A stretch of DNA of 64,000 bases from Paenibacillus andongensis (GTDB lineage: Bacteria > Bacillota > Bacilli > Paenibacillales > NBRC-103111). The stretch is taken from NCBI RefSeq assembly GCF_025369935.1, contig NZ_CP104467.1, forward strand, positions 2,859,001 to 2,923,000. The letters are read 5' to 3'. Both the position numbers and the translations under genes were made by a program. The number at the start of each line of letters is the position of its first letter. Position 1 is the stretch's first letter. The notes beneath the pieces were generated by a model. It saw only the letters and a program-made list of their open reading frames with translations, had not been told where the DNA came from and did not search any database. Shown one piece after another: positions 41,536 through 50,575 of this stretch.

Positions 41536-42189
41536 TCATATTCCTTTCACGAAGAGTCGGCAAATGCCCTCAACAAATTGCTGCTTGCTATAGCCCAGAA
41601 TTTCTCTATGATACAAGTATTGTTCTGGTGTTAAAGAGGCAAGTATGGTGTTAACCGTCAAATTGACATCAATCTGCTCAATCTCCCCTTGTTGAACGGC
41701 ACGAGTGATTAAAGGAACGACAATGCTGTGAAGTCGGATGTAAATAGGTTTTTTGTGAAAATAAAAGCTTCGTTTTTCGGTATACGTGGTGTTGATGATA
41801 GAAAGCAAGGAGGCTTTCTCGTCCACAAAATCAATAATTCGAACGATCGTGTCCGACAATTGGTTCATGGCTGTTACCCCGGGACCGGGATCCGCGAGAC
41901 CCTCTTCAAGAGAAGCAAGAAACTGGGCTGTTGTTGAACGAAGCAGATCGCTGCAAACCTCGCCAATATGGGCGTAACGGCGGTATAGAGTACCTTGTCC
42001 GACACCCGATTCTTTGGCAATCTGGTGCATGGTAACGGATTCAATTTGATTGGTTTCGAACAGGCTTCTAGCAGATGTAAGAATTCGCTGGCGATACTCC
42101 GAATCACGTTCTTCACGTCGACCGCAAGGTGGAATGGCTTTGATATCTTGGCTATATAATGAATTCTCATTGGTATCTGGATGTTTCAT
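41536..42189 (-). CDS. TetR-family repressor of the adjacent MFS pump
   Basis: A 217-residue TetR protein with an N-terminal HTH (RQRILTSARSLFETNQIESVTMHQIAKESGVGQGTLYRRYAHIGEV) after a 30-residue polar leader. I start at the ATG at 42189 (AGGAGG upstream); the frame stays open further but crosses the operators. It is divergent from a DHA2-type multidrug transporter with two copies of a 20-bp palindrome between them, so it is very likely a drug- or metabolite-responsive repressor of that pump. Confidence 0.9.
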   Translation of the reverse strand: MKHPDTNENSLYSQDIKAIPPCGRREERDSEYRQRILTSARSLFETNQIESVTMHQIAKESGVGQGTLYRRYAHIGEVCSDLLRSTTAQFLASLEEGLADPGPGVTAMNQLSDTIVRIIDFVDEKASLLSIINTTYTEKRSFYFHKKPIYIRLHSIVVPLITRAVQQGEIEQIDVNLTVNTILASLTPEQYLYHREILGYSKQQFVEGICRLFVKGI

Positions 42190-42230
42190 ACATGGTCCTC
42201 CTATAAGAACAATCTTAACAAAAGAAATAA

Positions 42231-42283
42231 TTGACATTACGGACAATTGTCCGTAATATGATGTTGCGGACAATTGTCCGTAA
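42231..42283 (+). promoter_or_regulatory. MFS promoter with twin TetR operators
   Basis: TTACGGACAATTGTCCGTAA (42237-42256) is a perfect palindrome; a second copy, differing at one base, lies at 42264-42283. TTGACA (42231-42236) and TAATAT (42254-42259) are 17 bases apart, so the first operator fills the promoter spacer and the second covers the start-site region. Confidence 0.85.
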
Positions 42284-42329
42284 CTATTGTACCACGATGG
42301 AATAGATATTGTGAAGGAGGAACATGGGC

Positions 42330-43829
42330 ATGAGTCAACCAATAACATCTGGCGCAGCGGAACCAGAGTTTAAGATTTCGAGTATTCTGGTACCTCTCAT
42401 CGCCATCATTTCGGGGATATTTATGGTTATCCTCGACACGACTGCGATGAATGTGGCATTGTCGAAGCTGGTCATCGATTTTAAAACAGATTTACCTACG
42501 ATTCAATGGACCGTAACGGGCTATATGCTGGCGACCGCGGCCGTCATTCCACTAGCGGGATGGCTATCCGATCGATTTGGGGCGAAGAACGTATTCCTCA
42601 CCTCTGTTGTTCTTTTCACTGTAGCATCGGTTTTATGTGCTACACCTAACAACGCGGAGTGGTTGATTGTTTTCCGTATCCTTCAAGGTTTAGGTGGAGG
42701 ATTCGTCATGCCTGTATCAATGGCATACGTATTCCGGCTAAGTCCACCGAACAAAATCGGTCAAGTGATGGGGATGCTGGGTGTACCCATTTTGCTCGCG
42801 CCTGCAATTGGGCCTATCGTTTCCGGATGGCTGGTTGAGTACCATTCCTGGCATTGGATTTTCTTAATTAATCTTCCCGTCGGTATTTTCAGCCTTGTCT
42901 TTGGAATATGGAAGCTGCCGGCTGTCGCACGTAAGAAGGTAGCTGGATTTGATTTACCAGGTATGATTCTAGGGCCCGTTGCTTTTGCATCCTTATCGTA
43001 TGGGATCACACAAGGTGCTGAGAGCTGGACTTCCGATAAAACGCTGTGGGGCATCATAATGGGAGCTGTCGCATTGATCGCCTTTATCATAGTTGAACTT
43101 AAATCCAAACTCCCTCTGCTCGAGTTGAGAGTATTCCGATCTATTGATTTTTCCTTCGGTATTTTCGTACAGTGGGTACTGCAATTCTGTTTGTTCGGGG
43201 CGATTTTCCTGCTTCCGCAATTTCTTCAGCAAGCCCGCGGGTACGGTGCTTTCGACACAGGGATGACGCTGTTCCCGCAAGCGTTAGCTTCGGCAGTCAT
43301 GATGCCGATTGGCGGTTACTTATTTGATAAAATCGGTGTACGCTGGTTGGTAGTCGTTGGGCTCAGTCTTGTTTCCGGTGCGATCTTTCAATATTCGCAT
43401 GTCAGTCTAACGACAGAGGGGCATGACTTAATTTTACCGTTGATTATGGCTGGTTCGGGTATGGGGCTTATGATGATGCCGCTTAATTCACATCTAATTA
43501 AGAAAGCTCCGCATGATTTAGTGAGTCGAGTTACTTCTTTAACTAGTGCGATGCAGCAGGTTATCAACTCATTCGCAGTTGCTACCTTGGTGACCATTCT
43601 CTCTTCGCACGTAAATTCGTCCATTACTGCTAAGAACATTCTAATAAACAGTCCTGCTGATAAGCAAAAGGCTATGCTTGCTGTAGCACCCGAAGCGTTC
43701 GGTCAGACTTTCCACGTAATGCTCATTATTGCGATCTGTGGGATATTTTTAGGCTTGTTCCTTCGCCGTGACAAGACACAGCCTAATGAGGTTGTGAAAC
43801 AAGAAGTCGCGTTAGAAGGATTGCACTAG
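42330..43829 (+). CDS. DHA2-family MFS multidrug efflux transporter
   Basis: A 499-residue transporter with 14 predicted helices. Family motifs are IFMVILDTTAMNVALSKL in helix 1, PTIQWTVTGYMLATAAVIPLAGWLSDRFGAKNVFL (motif A region) and RILQGLGGGFVMPVSMAYVFRL (motif C-like). It is a proton-driven exporter of the EmrB/QacA type; substrates are unknown. The ATG at 42330 is preferred because GGAGG is 9 bases upstream. Controlled by the divergent TetR protein through two operators. Confidence 0.92.
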   Translation: MSQPITSGAAEPEFKISSILVPLIAIISGIFMVILDTTAMNVALSKLVIDFKTDLPTIQWTVTGYMLATAAVIPLAGWLSDRFGAKNVFLTSVVLFTVASVLCATPNNAEWLIVFRILQGLGGGFVMPVSMAYVFRLSPPNKIGQVMGMLGVPILLAPAIGPIVSGWLVEYHSWHWIFLINLPVGIFSLVFGIWKLPAVARKKVAGFDLPGMILGPVAFASLSYGITQGAESWTSDKTLWGIIMGAVALIAFIIVELKSKLPLLELRVFRSIDFSFGIFVQWVLQFCLFGAIFLLPQFLQQARGYGAFDTGMTLFPQALASAVMMPIGGYLFDKIGVRWLVVVGLSLVSGAIFQYSHVSLTTEGHDLILPLIMAGSGMGLMMMPLNSHLIKKAPHDLVSRVTSLTSAMQQVINSFAVATLVTILSSHVNSSITAKNILINSPADKQKAMLAVAPEAFGQTFHVMLIIAICGIFLGLFLRRDKTQPNEVVKQEVALEGLH

Positions 43830-43848
43830 ATTAGAACAATCATACAGG

Positions 43849-43880
43849 AAGCTTACCGAATAATCGGTAGGCTTTTTTTG
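43849..43880 (+). terminator. Terminator of the MFS gene
   Basis: AAGCTTACCGA/TCGGTAGGCTT stem (one G-T pair) and a run of T residues. Confidence 0.85.
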
Positions 43881-43950
43881 TGTACATAGAAGCTGGTAAT
43901 TATGGAATTCTAAATAATAGCGCAAAACTTCATTTTAGGGGGTATTAGTG

Positions 43951-44979
43951 ATGAGTCAAGATGAAAGGAAACTGGAAAAGGATTCGCATCATATTCAACT
44001 AACTTCTGGTGATATTGCGCCTTTATGGGCAGGTTATTTAAGTGACAGCATGGTCAAAGGCGTGCTTCAACATTTCTTACATACAGTTGAGGATGTTGAA
44101 GTAAAACCAGTCATTGAATTTGCTCTTGGTTTAACAATAGAACATATGGAATTTAGTGCGAAGTTATTTAATGACGAAAAGTTCCCTATCCCTCTTGCCT
44201 TTACAGAGAAGGATGTCAACTTAAATGCCCCAAGATTATTTTCAGATGGCTTTATGTTACTCTATCTAAGACATATGGGTATTGCCGGCACAGTTTCTTA
44301 TGCTATGGCATTAGCAAGCAGTTCAAGACAGGATATACGTGCATTCTTTATTCAAAATCAGAAGACTGCAGCTGAGTTGCTAGAGAAAGCTACGGCTTTA
44401 TTGCAATCAAAAGGAATACTCACAAGGAGCCCTTTCATACCGTATCCGGATTCAGTTGAGTATGTACACAAAGAAAGTTGGTTAAATGGACTGCTGGGCG
44501 ATCGTAGACCCTTAAATGCAGCAGAAATCTCAAACATTTATTTGAATATTATGAAAAACAGTATAGGTAAAGCATTGATGATAGGTTTTTCTCAAGTTGC
44601 TAAAAACAAAGAAGTCATTGAATATATCGTGCGCGGCAGAGATATTTCCACGAAGCATGTCGAAATATTCAGTGCTTTATTACGTGATGACCAGATGCCG
44701 GCACCTGCGACTTGGGAAACAGAAGTTTCAAATTCTAAGGAGTCTCCATTTTCCGATAAGCTAATGCTCTACCATACGATCTTTCTTTCAGCAGTAGGAA
44801 TTGGGAACTATGGAGCAGCTATTTCAGCAAGCATGAGGAGGGATTTGACAACGGTATACTTGCGGCTTACAAGTGAAATTGGTACCTATGCAGACGATGG
44901 AGCAGAACTCGCGATAAAGAATAATTGGATGGAAAAGATGCCCGGTGCGGTCGAACGTAATGCTCTACTATCCTTATAA
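43951..44979 (+). CDS. DUF3231 family protein
   Basis: A 342-residue all-helical protein made of two similar halves, each with an E/H-bearing helical hairpin (PVIEFALGLTIEHMEFSAKLFNDEKFPIP and EVIEYIVRGRDISTKHVEIFSALLRDDQMPAP). This matches DUF3231, common in spore-forming Bacillota and related to CotF-like or ferritin-type bundles. Function unknown; a spore coat or stress role is often supposed. GGGGG precedes the ATG at 43951; the GTG at 43948 is an alternative. Confidence 0.8.
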   Translation: MSQDERKLEKDSHHIQLTSGDIAPLWAGYLSDSMVKGVLQHFLHTVEDVEVKPVIEFALGLTIEHMEFSAKLFNDEKFPIPLAFTEKDVNLNAPRLFSDGFMLLYLRHMGIAGTVSYAMALASSSRQDIRAFFIQNQKTAAELLEKATALLQSKGILTRSPFIPYPDSVEYVHKESWLNGLLGDRRPLNAAEISNIYLNIMKNSIGKALMIGFSQVAKNKEVIEYIVRGRDISTKHVEIFSALLRDDQMPAPATWETEVSNSKESPFSDKLMLYHTIFLSAVGIGNYGAAISASMRRDLTTVYLRLTSEIGTYADDGAELAIKNNWMEKMPGAVERNALLSL

Positions 44980-45012
44980 ACCGTATAGTTTGATCAACTT
45001 TGGGATATGCCA

Positions 45013-45044
45013 ATAAAAAAACCATCCATTGTACTGGATGGTCT
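45013..45044 (-). terminator. Terminator of the TfoX-N gene
   Basis: 8-bp stem ACCATCCA/TGGATGGT; on the minus strand followed by TTTTTTT. Confidence 0.8.
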
Positions 45045-45066
45045 TTGGTATGTCAGGTTAGTACAA

Positions 45067-45453
45067 CTATACGTCTTTACTCTTTTTCGTGCTTGGTTTT
45101 TTCTTCGCAGGTGTTTTCTCCGGCATTGCTGCGACCCATTGTAAGGACTGCTCGATCCACGCTGTAACAGTATCAGGTGTTTCCCGCCACTGCTCCGGTA
45201 AGGTAACATATTCCTTCATCGGTTTGCCTGGCATGGGAGAAAATAACGAGGCACCTTCTTGTTCGACAAGACGAGAACGCTCCTCTTCCGGCAGGCGGAT
45301 GAAGATTTGCTGTCCATAAAGTCCTACGAACATGTTGCCATTAATAAAACCGGCCAGATTGCCGAACACGGGACGAATATGAATATGAGGATTGCTGGGC
45401 ATAACAGCTGCGAAAAATTGTTTCATCTCCTCATCAGGACGAGGCATGGACAT
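45067..45453 (-). CDS. TfoX N-terminal domain protein
   Basis: A 128-residue protein with the TfoX-N pattern (HIHIRPVFGNLAGFINGNMFVGLYGQQIFIRLPEEER and PMPGKPMKEYVTLPEQW), ending in a Lys/Pro-rich tail (AKKKPSTKKSKDV) that may contact nucleic acid. The full-length enterobacterial TfoX regulates competence; stand-alone TfoX-N proteins in Bacillota have no defined role. GGGAG precedes the ATG. Confidence 0.8.
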   Translation of the reverse strand: MSMPRPDEEMKQFFAAVMPSNPHIHIRPVFGNLAGFINGNMFVGLYGQQIFIRLPEEERSRLVEQEGASLFSPMPGKPMKEYVTLPEQWRETPDTVTAWIEQSLQWVAAMPEKTPAKKKPSTKKSKDV

Positions 45454-45480
45454 ATAGAAAACTCCCTTTCGATGTGTATG

Positions 45481-45915
45481 TTAAACTTCCATAATCGTCT
45501 TAAGTCGTTTCAAGTCACCTCGAATGCTACTTCTGACCTGGGGAGACATAATAAGATCTGTTAACTTATAGAAACCTTCTGAGGTACCTTCAACACGTAT
45601 TTGTGCCAATGTTCCTTCCTTTGCATCATCAAATTGATAGGTGACTTTCATCGGAAACGGACCTTTAATTGATTGCATCACCATCAACTTCTCGGGTACA
45701 TAGTCAACTACTTTAAGTACATAGTGAATTTCCTTACCCAGAAATTTGGCCATTCGTCTTACCTGAGTTCCCAAGCCAATAGGGCGTTCAGTGAGGAGTT
45801 CAGCCTCTTTAATGCCTTTGGTCCAATTGGGATCGTTGGTGGGCTCCATCGCATACCGAGCAACCTCTTTGCGGCTTTGAGCAATCACCAACTTGGCCGA
45901 AACATCAATTCCCAT
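45481..45915 (-). CDS. SRPBCC family protein
   Basis: A 144-residue START/Bet v1-like domain: VSAKLVIAQSRKEVARYAMEPTNDPNWTKGIKEAELLTERPIGLGTQVRR, then strands ending YKLTDLIMSPQVRSSIRGDLKRLKTIME with the long C-terminal helix. The fold makes a hydrophobic pocket for lipids or polyketides. AAGGAG precedes the ATG. Its promoter (45976-46004) carries the same operator as the divergent arsR-SRPBCC-SRPBCC operon, so all four genes are probably one regulon. Confidence 0.82.
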   Translation of the reverse strand: MGIDVSAKLVIAQSRKEVARYAMEPTNDPNWTKGIKEAELLTERPIGLGTQVRRMAKFLGKEIHYVLKVVDYVPEKLMVMQSIKGPFPMKVTYQFDDAKEGTLAQIRVEGTSEGFYKLTDLIMSPQVRSSIRGDLKRLKTIMEV

Positions 45916-45975
45916 ATCTATAATCTCCTTATTTCTTATCGTAATTCGTCAATAAAAGTCATGGTTGACACTCGT

Positions 45976-46004
45976 ATTTTAGCAATCACTTATGTAAGTG
46001 TCAA
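45976..46004 (-). promoter_or_regulatory. SRPBCC promoter with ArsR-type operator in the spacer
   Basis: Minus strand TTGACA (46004-45999), 17-base spacer, TAAAAT (45981-45976). The palindrome CACTTA-NN-TAAGTG occupies 45987-46000. Confidence 0.75.
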
Positions 46005-46027
46005 CTTAAATAGTTTTATAAGTTAAG

Positions 46028-46056
46028 TTGACACTTAATTAAGTGTATGCTAAATT
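46028..46056 (+). promoter_or_regulatory. arsR promoter with identical operator and leaderless start
   Basis: TTGACA (46028-46033), 17-base spacer, TAAATT (46051-46056); palindrome CACTTA-AT-TAAGTG at 46032-46045. The arsR ATG is at 46063, 7 bases after the -10, where transcription should begin. Confidence 0.75.
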
Positions 46057-46062
46057 AACGTC

Positions 46063-46401
46063 ATGATCGAAAAAGTGATCCAAGCCATCGTAGAGCCAAG
46101 ACGCAGAGATATCTTATATCTCGTACGTGATGGAGAGCTTACATCTAGCTCCATCGCGTCCCATTTTGACATTTCGGCACCAGCAGTATCACAACATCTT
46201 AAGGTTCTTGAGGAATCCGGACTACTAGTGGTTCGGAGAGAGGGAACCAAGCGGTATTATCGAATGAGGAGGGAAGGTTTTGCTGATCTGAAAGCGTACA
46301 TTGACCGTTTCTGGGATGATAGTCTACTGCTATTGAAGGAAGCCGCAGAAGAAGAAGAGAGGAGACAGCGTAACCGTGAATCAAATGAATCAGACCAGTG
46401 A
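46063..46401 (+). CDS. ArsR-family repressor, probably translated from a leaderless transcript
   Basis: A 112-residue winged-helix protein with IVEPRRRDILYLVRDGELTSSSIASHFDISAPAVSQHLKVLEESGLLVVRREGTKRYYRM, the ArsR/SmtB DNA-binding domain. The cysteine metal-site motif of true arsenic or zinc sensors is absent, so it belongs to the non-metal ArsR group often paired with AHSA1 proteins. There is no Shine-Dalgarno, and the ATG coincides with the predicted transcription start. It overlaps the next gene by 26 bases. It likely represses both divergent promoters. Confidence 0.87.
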   Translation: MIEKVIQAIVEPRRRDILYLVRDGELTSSSIASHFDISAPAVSQHLKVLEESGLLVVRREGTKRYYRMRREGFADLKAYIDRFWDDSLLLLKEAAEEEERRQRNRESNESDQ

Positions 46402-46837
46402 TACGATTAGGAAAGAGATGTTTATCGATTGCCGTCCGGAGATTTTATTCTCCTTTTTTACAGACCCTGAGAAGATGGTTCGTTGGATGGGCAGGCATAT
46501 TCTGCTCGAGCCAAGTATCGGAGGGAAATATCGGATTGATGTGAATGGATCGGATATTGCGATGGGGGAGTATAAAGAGATTATTCCTAACGAGAAAATC
46601 GTTATGTCGTGGGGCTGGGAGAAGTCCAAGGTGGTTCCACCTGGTTCAAGCACGCTCGAATTTAAATTCACAGCGAAAGATAAAGGAACTGTTCTGCTAT
46701 TAACTCACTACGATTTGCCGCTCGAAGAAGTCGCCGCCCACACAGAGGGTTGGATGCACTATACAACTCGCCTCCAAACGTTGGCTGAGGGCGGAGATCC
46801 TGGTATAGATCCGTGGTCTGTTAAGGCTATGCATTAA
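46376..46837 (+). CDS. AHSA1/SRPBCC domain protein
   Basis: A 153-residue Bet v1-like protein of the Aha1 C-terminal (AHSA1) group: RKEMFIDCRPEILFSFFTDPEKMVRWMGRHILLEPSIGGKYRIDVNG, then GTVLLLTHYDLPLEEVAAHTEGWMHYTTRLQTLAEGG. It overlaps arsR by 26 bases with GGAGAC upstream, so translation is coupled. Ligand unknown. Confidence 0.85.
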   Translation: MNQMNQTSDTIRKEMFIDCRPEILFSFFTDPEKMVRWMGRHILLEPSIGGKYRIDVNGSDIAMGEYKEIIPNEKIVMSWGWEKSKVVPPGSSTLEFKFTAKDKGTVLLLTHYDLPLEEVAAHTEGWMHYTTRLQTLAEGGDPGIDPWSVKAMH

Positions 46838-46879
46838 AAATTACGTTTCATTAAGAAGCTTATGGGGAGATGGAAGACA

Positions 46880-47437
46880 ATGACGACTTTATCTTGCGAT
46901 TGTGGGTTCAAAGTAGAAGAGGAAAATCGGTACGAAGTAGAGGCAAAGATGTGGCATCATGCCATTCACGATCATGCCGATATGTTGAAAAGCATGTCAG
47001 TAGAGCAGCTTGCACAATGGTTGATGGGAAAAGACAAGCAATTAGGCGATTCTTCAGCCATTCATCAGGAGGTTGTGTTCGCAGCAAGCCCGAACCGCAT
47101 TTATGAAGCACTGACTGATGCTGCGCAGTTTAGCAAAGTCTCAGGAGGAGCTCCTACAGAAATAACTCCGGAGGCTGGCGGTTCTTTTTCCTGCTTCGGT
47201 GGGATGATTGTAGGGAAAAATATTGAGCTGGAGCCAAACAAGCGAATCGTTCAAGCATGGCGTGTCGCGAATTGGGAAGAAGGCGTATATTCCCTTGTGA
47301 AGTTCGAATTGGAAGAGCAAGGCGAGGGAACTCGCCTAGTCTTTAGCCATACAGGCTTTCCTGAAGGTCAGGAAGCTCACTTGGCTCCAGGCTGGCATAC
47401 GAACTATTGGGAACCGCTTAAGAAGTATCTAGCGTAA
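46880..47437 (+). CDS. DUF1059-like zinc knuckle plus AHSA1/SRPBCC domain protein
   Basis: About 185 residues. An N-terminal DUF1059-like segment (LSCDCGFKVEEENRYEVEAKMWHHAIHDHADML) with Cys and His residues able to bind zinc is fused to an AHSA1-type domain (HQEVVFAASPNRIYEALTDAAQFSKVSGG...GWHTNYWEPLKKYL). The ATG at 46880 is favoured, with GGGAGATGGAAG upstream. Third gene of the arsR operon, ended by a terminator at 47441. Confidence 0.82.
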   Translation: MTTLSCDCGFKVEEENRYEVEAKMWHHAIHDHADMLKSMSVEQLAQWLMGKDKQLGDSSAIHQEVVFAASPNRIYEALTDAAQFSKVSGGAPTEITPEAGGSFSCFGGMIVGKNIELEPNKRIVQAWRVANWEEGVYSLVKFELEEQGEGTRLVFSHTGFPEGQEAHLAPGWHTNYWEPLKKYLA

Positions 47438-47440
47438 TTT

Positions 47441-47482
47441 AAAAACCGGTATTCGTTCATTTGGAACGAGTACCGGTTTTTA
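47441..47482 (+). terminator. Terminator of the arsR operon
   Basis: 18-base arms (47441-47458, 47464-47481) with one mismatch around ATTTG; A-run and T-run at the ends make it potentially bidirectional. Confidence 0.88.
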
Positions 47483-47644
47483 TTTGTCTATAAGATTTTT
47501 GAGTGAAGGTGGGATGCGAAGCTTAGCCCTTATTTAATAAACGGTGTAGGTTTCTTGCTTAAACATTGAATTAGCGAATCGACGTTCCTCTTACCAGTGA
47601 ATTCGGGCGCCATGTTGCGTCCTGAGAAGGCTATCTTTCTTTAA

Positions 47645-50575
47645 TCACCACTCCTTACGAAGTGCAAACAAATCTCTCAATTCATCATTTGAGAGTTCCG
47701 TAATCCAGCCTTCAGAAGTGGAGATTACGTTCTCGCTCAGACTCATCTTACTCTCGAGCATCTCGTCGATTCGTTCCTCCAAGGTCCCGAGGGAGATGAA
47801 CTTGTGAACTTGTACATTGCGCGTCTGTCCCATCCGAAAGGCACGATCCGTAGCTTGATTCTCTACGGCAGGGTTCCACCAACGGTCGAAGTGGAACACA
47901 TGGTTCGCTGCGGTCAAATTGAGTCCGACTCCGCCAGCTTTTAGCGATAGAACGAAGATACCCGGCCCAGTACCATCTGCGGCTTGGAACGTATCAATCA
48001 TCTTATCGCGCTCTAGCTTAGGCGTGCTTCCGTTCAGATACAATACCGGTTCATTGCGCTGTGCCCGCAGCACGTCTGCCAATATTTTTCCCATGCCTAC
48101 ATACTGGGTGAAAATCAGGCAGGAGTCGCCTTCGTCCCGAAGCTCACCGACCATGGCAACCAGCCGCTCAAGCTTCGCGGATCGCATCACGAAGGCTTCG
48201 CGGCTCTCCTCGGAAAGATGAGATTCCTCCGAAAGAATATCTTCCTTCGTGAGCAGTACAGGGTGGTCGCATAACTGCTTAAGCTGCGTTAAGGCCGCTA
48301 GGATTGCTCCTTTGCGCTCCATGCCTTCCAGCTTCTGCATACGTTCCATGAGATCCTTGACGGATCGTTCATAGAGTGCTCCTTGCTCAGCTGTTAGATT
48401 GATATATACTTTCATTTCAAGCTTATCAGGCAAATCGAGCTGGATCGCAGGATCTTTCTTTTTGCGGCGCAGCATGAAAGGCTTGACGAGCTTCTGCAGC
48501 TGTGCAGTTCGCTCCTCGTCGTGGTGCTTCTCGATCGGATTCGCAAATCGATGCTGAAACTCGCGTTGGTTTCCGAGGTAACCCGGAATAAGAAAATCGT
48601 AGATCGACCACAGTTCGGACAGTCGATTTTCAATAGGTGTTCCTGTCAGTGCAATCCGGTGCTTAGCTTTAAGCGTACGGATCGCTGCGGATTGTTTATT
48701 GTGGGCATTCTTGATATTCTGAGCTTCATCCAAGCAAAGGGAACTCCACGTGGTCTCCTGCAGTGTCTCTTGATCCATTAGCGCTGTCGTATATGAAGTC
48801 AGTACGACGTCCGTTTCTTTCAAAACCGCAGAAAGTGCCTCACCACTTAGACGTCCCTTCCCATAATGAAGAAAAACCTTTAAATCCGGAGCAAAGCGGA
48901 CTAGCTCCTTCTGCCAGTTGCCAAGCACGGAGGTGGGGCAGATAAGCAGGGCAGGGTGCTCCGATTCTGCTTTATGATGCAGTAAATAGGTAATGAATTG
49001 TATGGTTTTACCAAGCCCCATATCATCGGCCAAGCAGGCACCAAGCCCAAACTTCCTAAGAAAGCTCAGCCATGTGAAGCCTTCGCGTTGATACCCGCGA
49101 AGCTCAGCGCGCAATCCCTCTGGCACAGCGATTTCTTTCAATTCCGAAGGCTCTCCAAGCTGACGCAGCAGCGCCAAGAGGTGGGTATTCAGCTCAACTT
49201 CCAGCTTCAGCCGTTCTTCATGATCCGCTTCTTCCTCCGCTGTAAGAGTTTCCTTCTGGTGTTTTTCCTTTTCCGATTCACTTAACAGGTGAAGCTGAAA
49301 GATATCCTGCAGGGACAGTCCTTCTTCTGGATTCACGCTTTCCATGAGTCTCTTGATTTGCTCCAGCAGGGCAGGGTCTAAGTACACCCATTGACCACGG
49401 AAGCGGATAAGCCGTTCATTGCGGCTAAGCAGACTGGCGAATTCAGCTTCGCTCAGTTCAGTATTGCCTATGGCAATTCGCCAATCGAAGTTGACCAGAG
49501 AGTTCAGTCCGAACAGCGACTCGCCTCTGCCACCAGCTTCCGAGGAAACCTTTGCACGCAGCCGAGGCTTCCGTTTCGAGGCAGCCTCCCACCAACCAGG
49601 GAGCATGACGTTCCAGCCATCTTCCAACAAAAGGCGGCTGTCCGTTGTCAGAAACGTCCATGCCGCTTCGTCGCTTAATGGCTCAGCAAATAGCTCGCCG
49701 CCGATATTCCGCCTAGGCAATGCTTCAGTTAATCTTGTAGCCCAGCCAAGAGAACGCTCCAGGATATAAGGGCTCCAATCACTCGCCCATGTGCCTGAAG
49801 CACGTCCATCCGCATAAAGGCGAATTGGCGTCAACACAGATCCTTCATTTTTATCTTGAAGTACCAAGCGGAGACGCCAAGTGTCATCGTTCTCATCCGG
49901 TTCCAACAGCTGCAGGGCAGGGCGGAAGGGAGCGGTGTCAGGTCTCCAGCCCAGAGATGCAAGCCATTCTTCGTCCGTGAAAGCATCTGCAGAGGCAGAT
50001 GCCGATTTCTGTGCTCGGAAAAGGGCTGGATAGTCTCGTCGAAGATCAGCAAGGGCAGCTTCATTGGGATAGTGTTCAGCCGAAACCACGGCGGAGAAGG
50101 CTGCGCGCAAGCCGGACATTCCCTCACCTAAGCCATCTAAGCTTTTTAGCACTTTCCAATCCAATTCCTTCAAAGACTCCGCCTCAACATCCCAAGTCCA
50201 AGCCAGATTCCCATCCCGGAATGCGCTGTAACTGGGTACGTAATGACCTGCTTTAGCTTCCCGGTATAGAACCGGTGCCACTTCCAGCAATCCCTTCGTG
50301 GTTTCGTTTCCCCCTTCCCATCGGAGGACGTCCATGAAGTAGGGTTCTGCGAAGAAGGGGAGTACCATCTCGACAGGTAGTACCGTTAGTGTCAACTCCC
50401 CCGCTAACAGTTGGTCCAGAATGGTGCCGTAGTAAGATGGCTCGTGCCACGCAAACAGCAGCTTACGAAATTTATCTCCGGGCACATCGCGTCCGTCCTG
50501 CAGCCCCCAGAGTAAGGCGTCTCCACTGTCCGTTAAGGTGACGTTCAATGTCATATCATGCAATTTAGTGCTCAT
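47645..50575 (-). CDS. ywqA: SNF2-family DNA helicase/translocase (YwqA-like)
   Basis: A 976-residue Swi2/Snf2 ATPase. A roughly 500-residue N-terminal region precedes the motor. Motor motifs are ADDMGLGKTIQFI (Walker A), LCLDEAQNIKN (DEAQ box), ALTGTPIENRLSELWSIYDFL, QLKQLCDHPVLL and VLSLKAGGVGLNLTAANHVFHFDRWWNPAVENQATDRAFRMGQ. The start is the ATG at 50575, overlapping the stop of the SWIM gene by 4 bases. The gene pair corresponds to ywqB-ywqA of B. subtilis, thought to act in DNA repair or recombination. Confidence 0.93.
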   Translation of the reverse strand: MSTKLHDMTLNVTLTDSGDALLWGLQDGRDVPGDKFRKLLFAWHEPSYYGTILDQLLAGELTLTVLPVEMVLPFFAEPYFMDVLRWEGGNETTKGLLEVAPVLYREAKAGHYVPSYSAFRDGNLAWTWDVEAESLKELDWKVLKSLDGLGEGMSGLRAAFSAVVSAEHYPNEAALADLRRDYPALFRAQKSASASADAFTDEEWLASLGWRPDTAPFRPALQLLEPDENDDTWRLRLVLQDKNEGSVLTPIRLYADGRASGTWASDWSPYILERSLGWATRLTEALPRRNIGGELFAEPLSDEAAWTFLTTDSRLLLEDGWNVMLPGWWEAASKRKPRLRAKVSSEAGGRGESLFGLNSLVNFDWRIAIGNTELSEAEFASLLSRNERLIRFRGQWVYLDPALLEQIKRLMESVNPEEGLSLQDIFQLHLLSESEKEKHQKETLTAEEEADHEERLKLEVELNTHLLALLRQLGEPSELKEIAVPEGLRAELRGYQREGFTWLSFLRKFGLGACLADDMGLGKTIQFITYLLHHKAESEHPALLICPTSVLGNWQKELVRFAPDLKVFLHYGKGRLSGEALSAVLKETDVVLTSYTTALMDQETLQETTWSSLCLDEAQNIKNAHNKQSAAIRTLKAKHRIALTGTPIENRLSELWSIYDFLIPGYLGNQREFQHRFANPIEKHHDEERTAQLQKLVKPFMLRRKKKDPAIQLDLPDKLEMKVYINLTAEQGALYERSVKDLMERMQKLEGMERKGAILAALTQLKQLCDHPVLLTKEDILSEESHLSEESREAFVMRSAKLERLVAMVGELRDEGDSCLIFTQYVGMGKILADVLRAQRNEPVLYLNGSTPKLERDKMIDTFQAADGTGPGIFVLSLKAGGVGLNLTAANHVFHFDRWWNPAVENQATDRAFRMGQTRNVQVHKFISLGTLEERIDEMLESKMSLSENVISTSEGWITELSNDELRDLFALRKEW

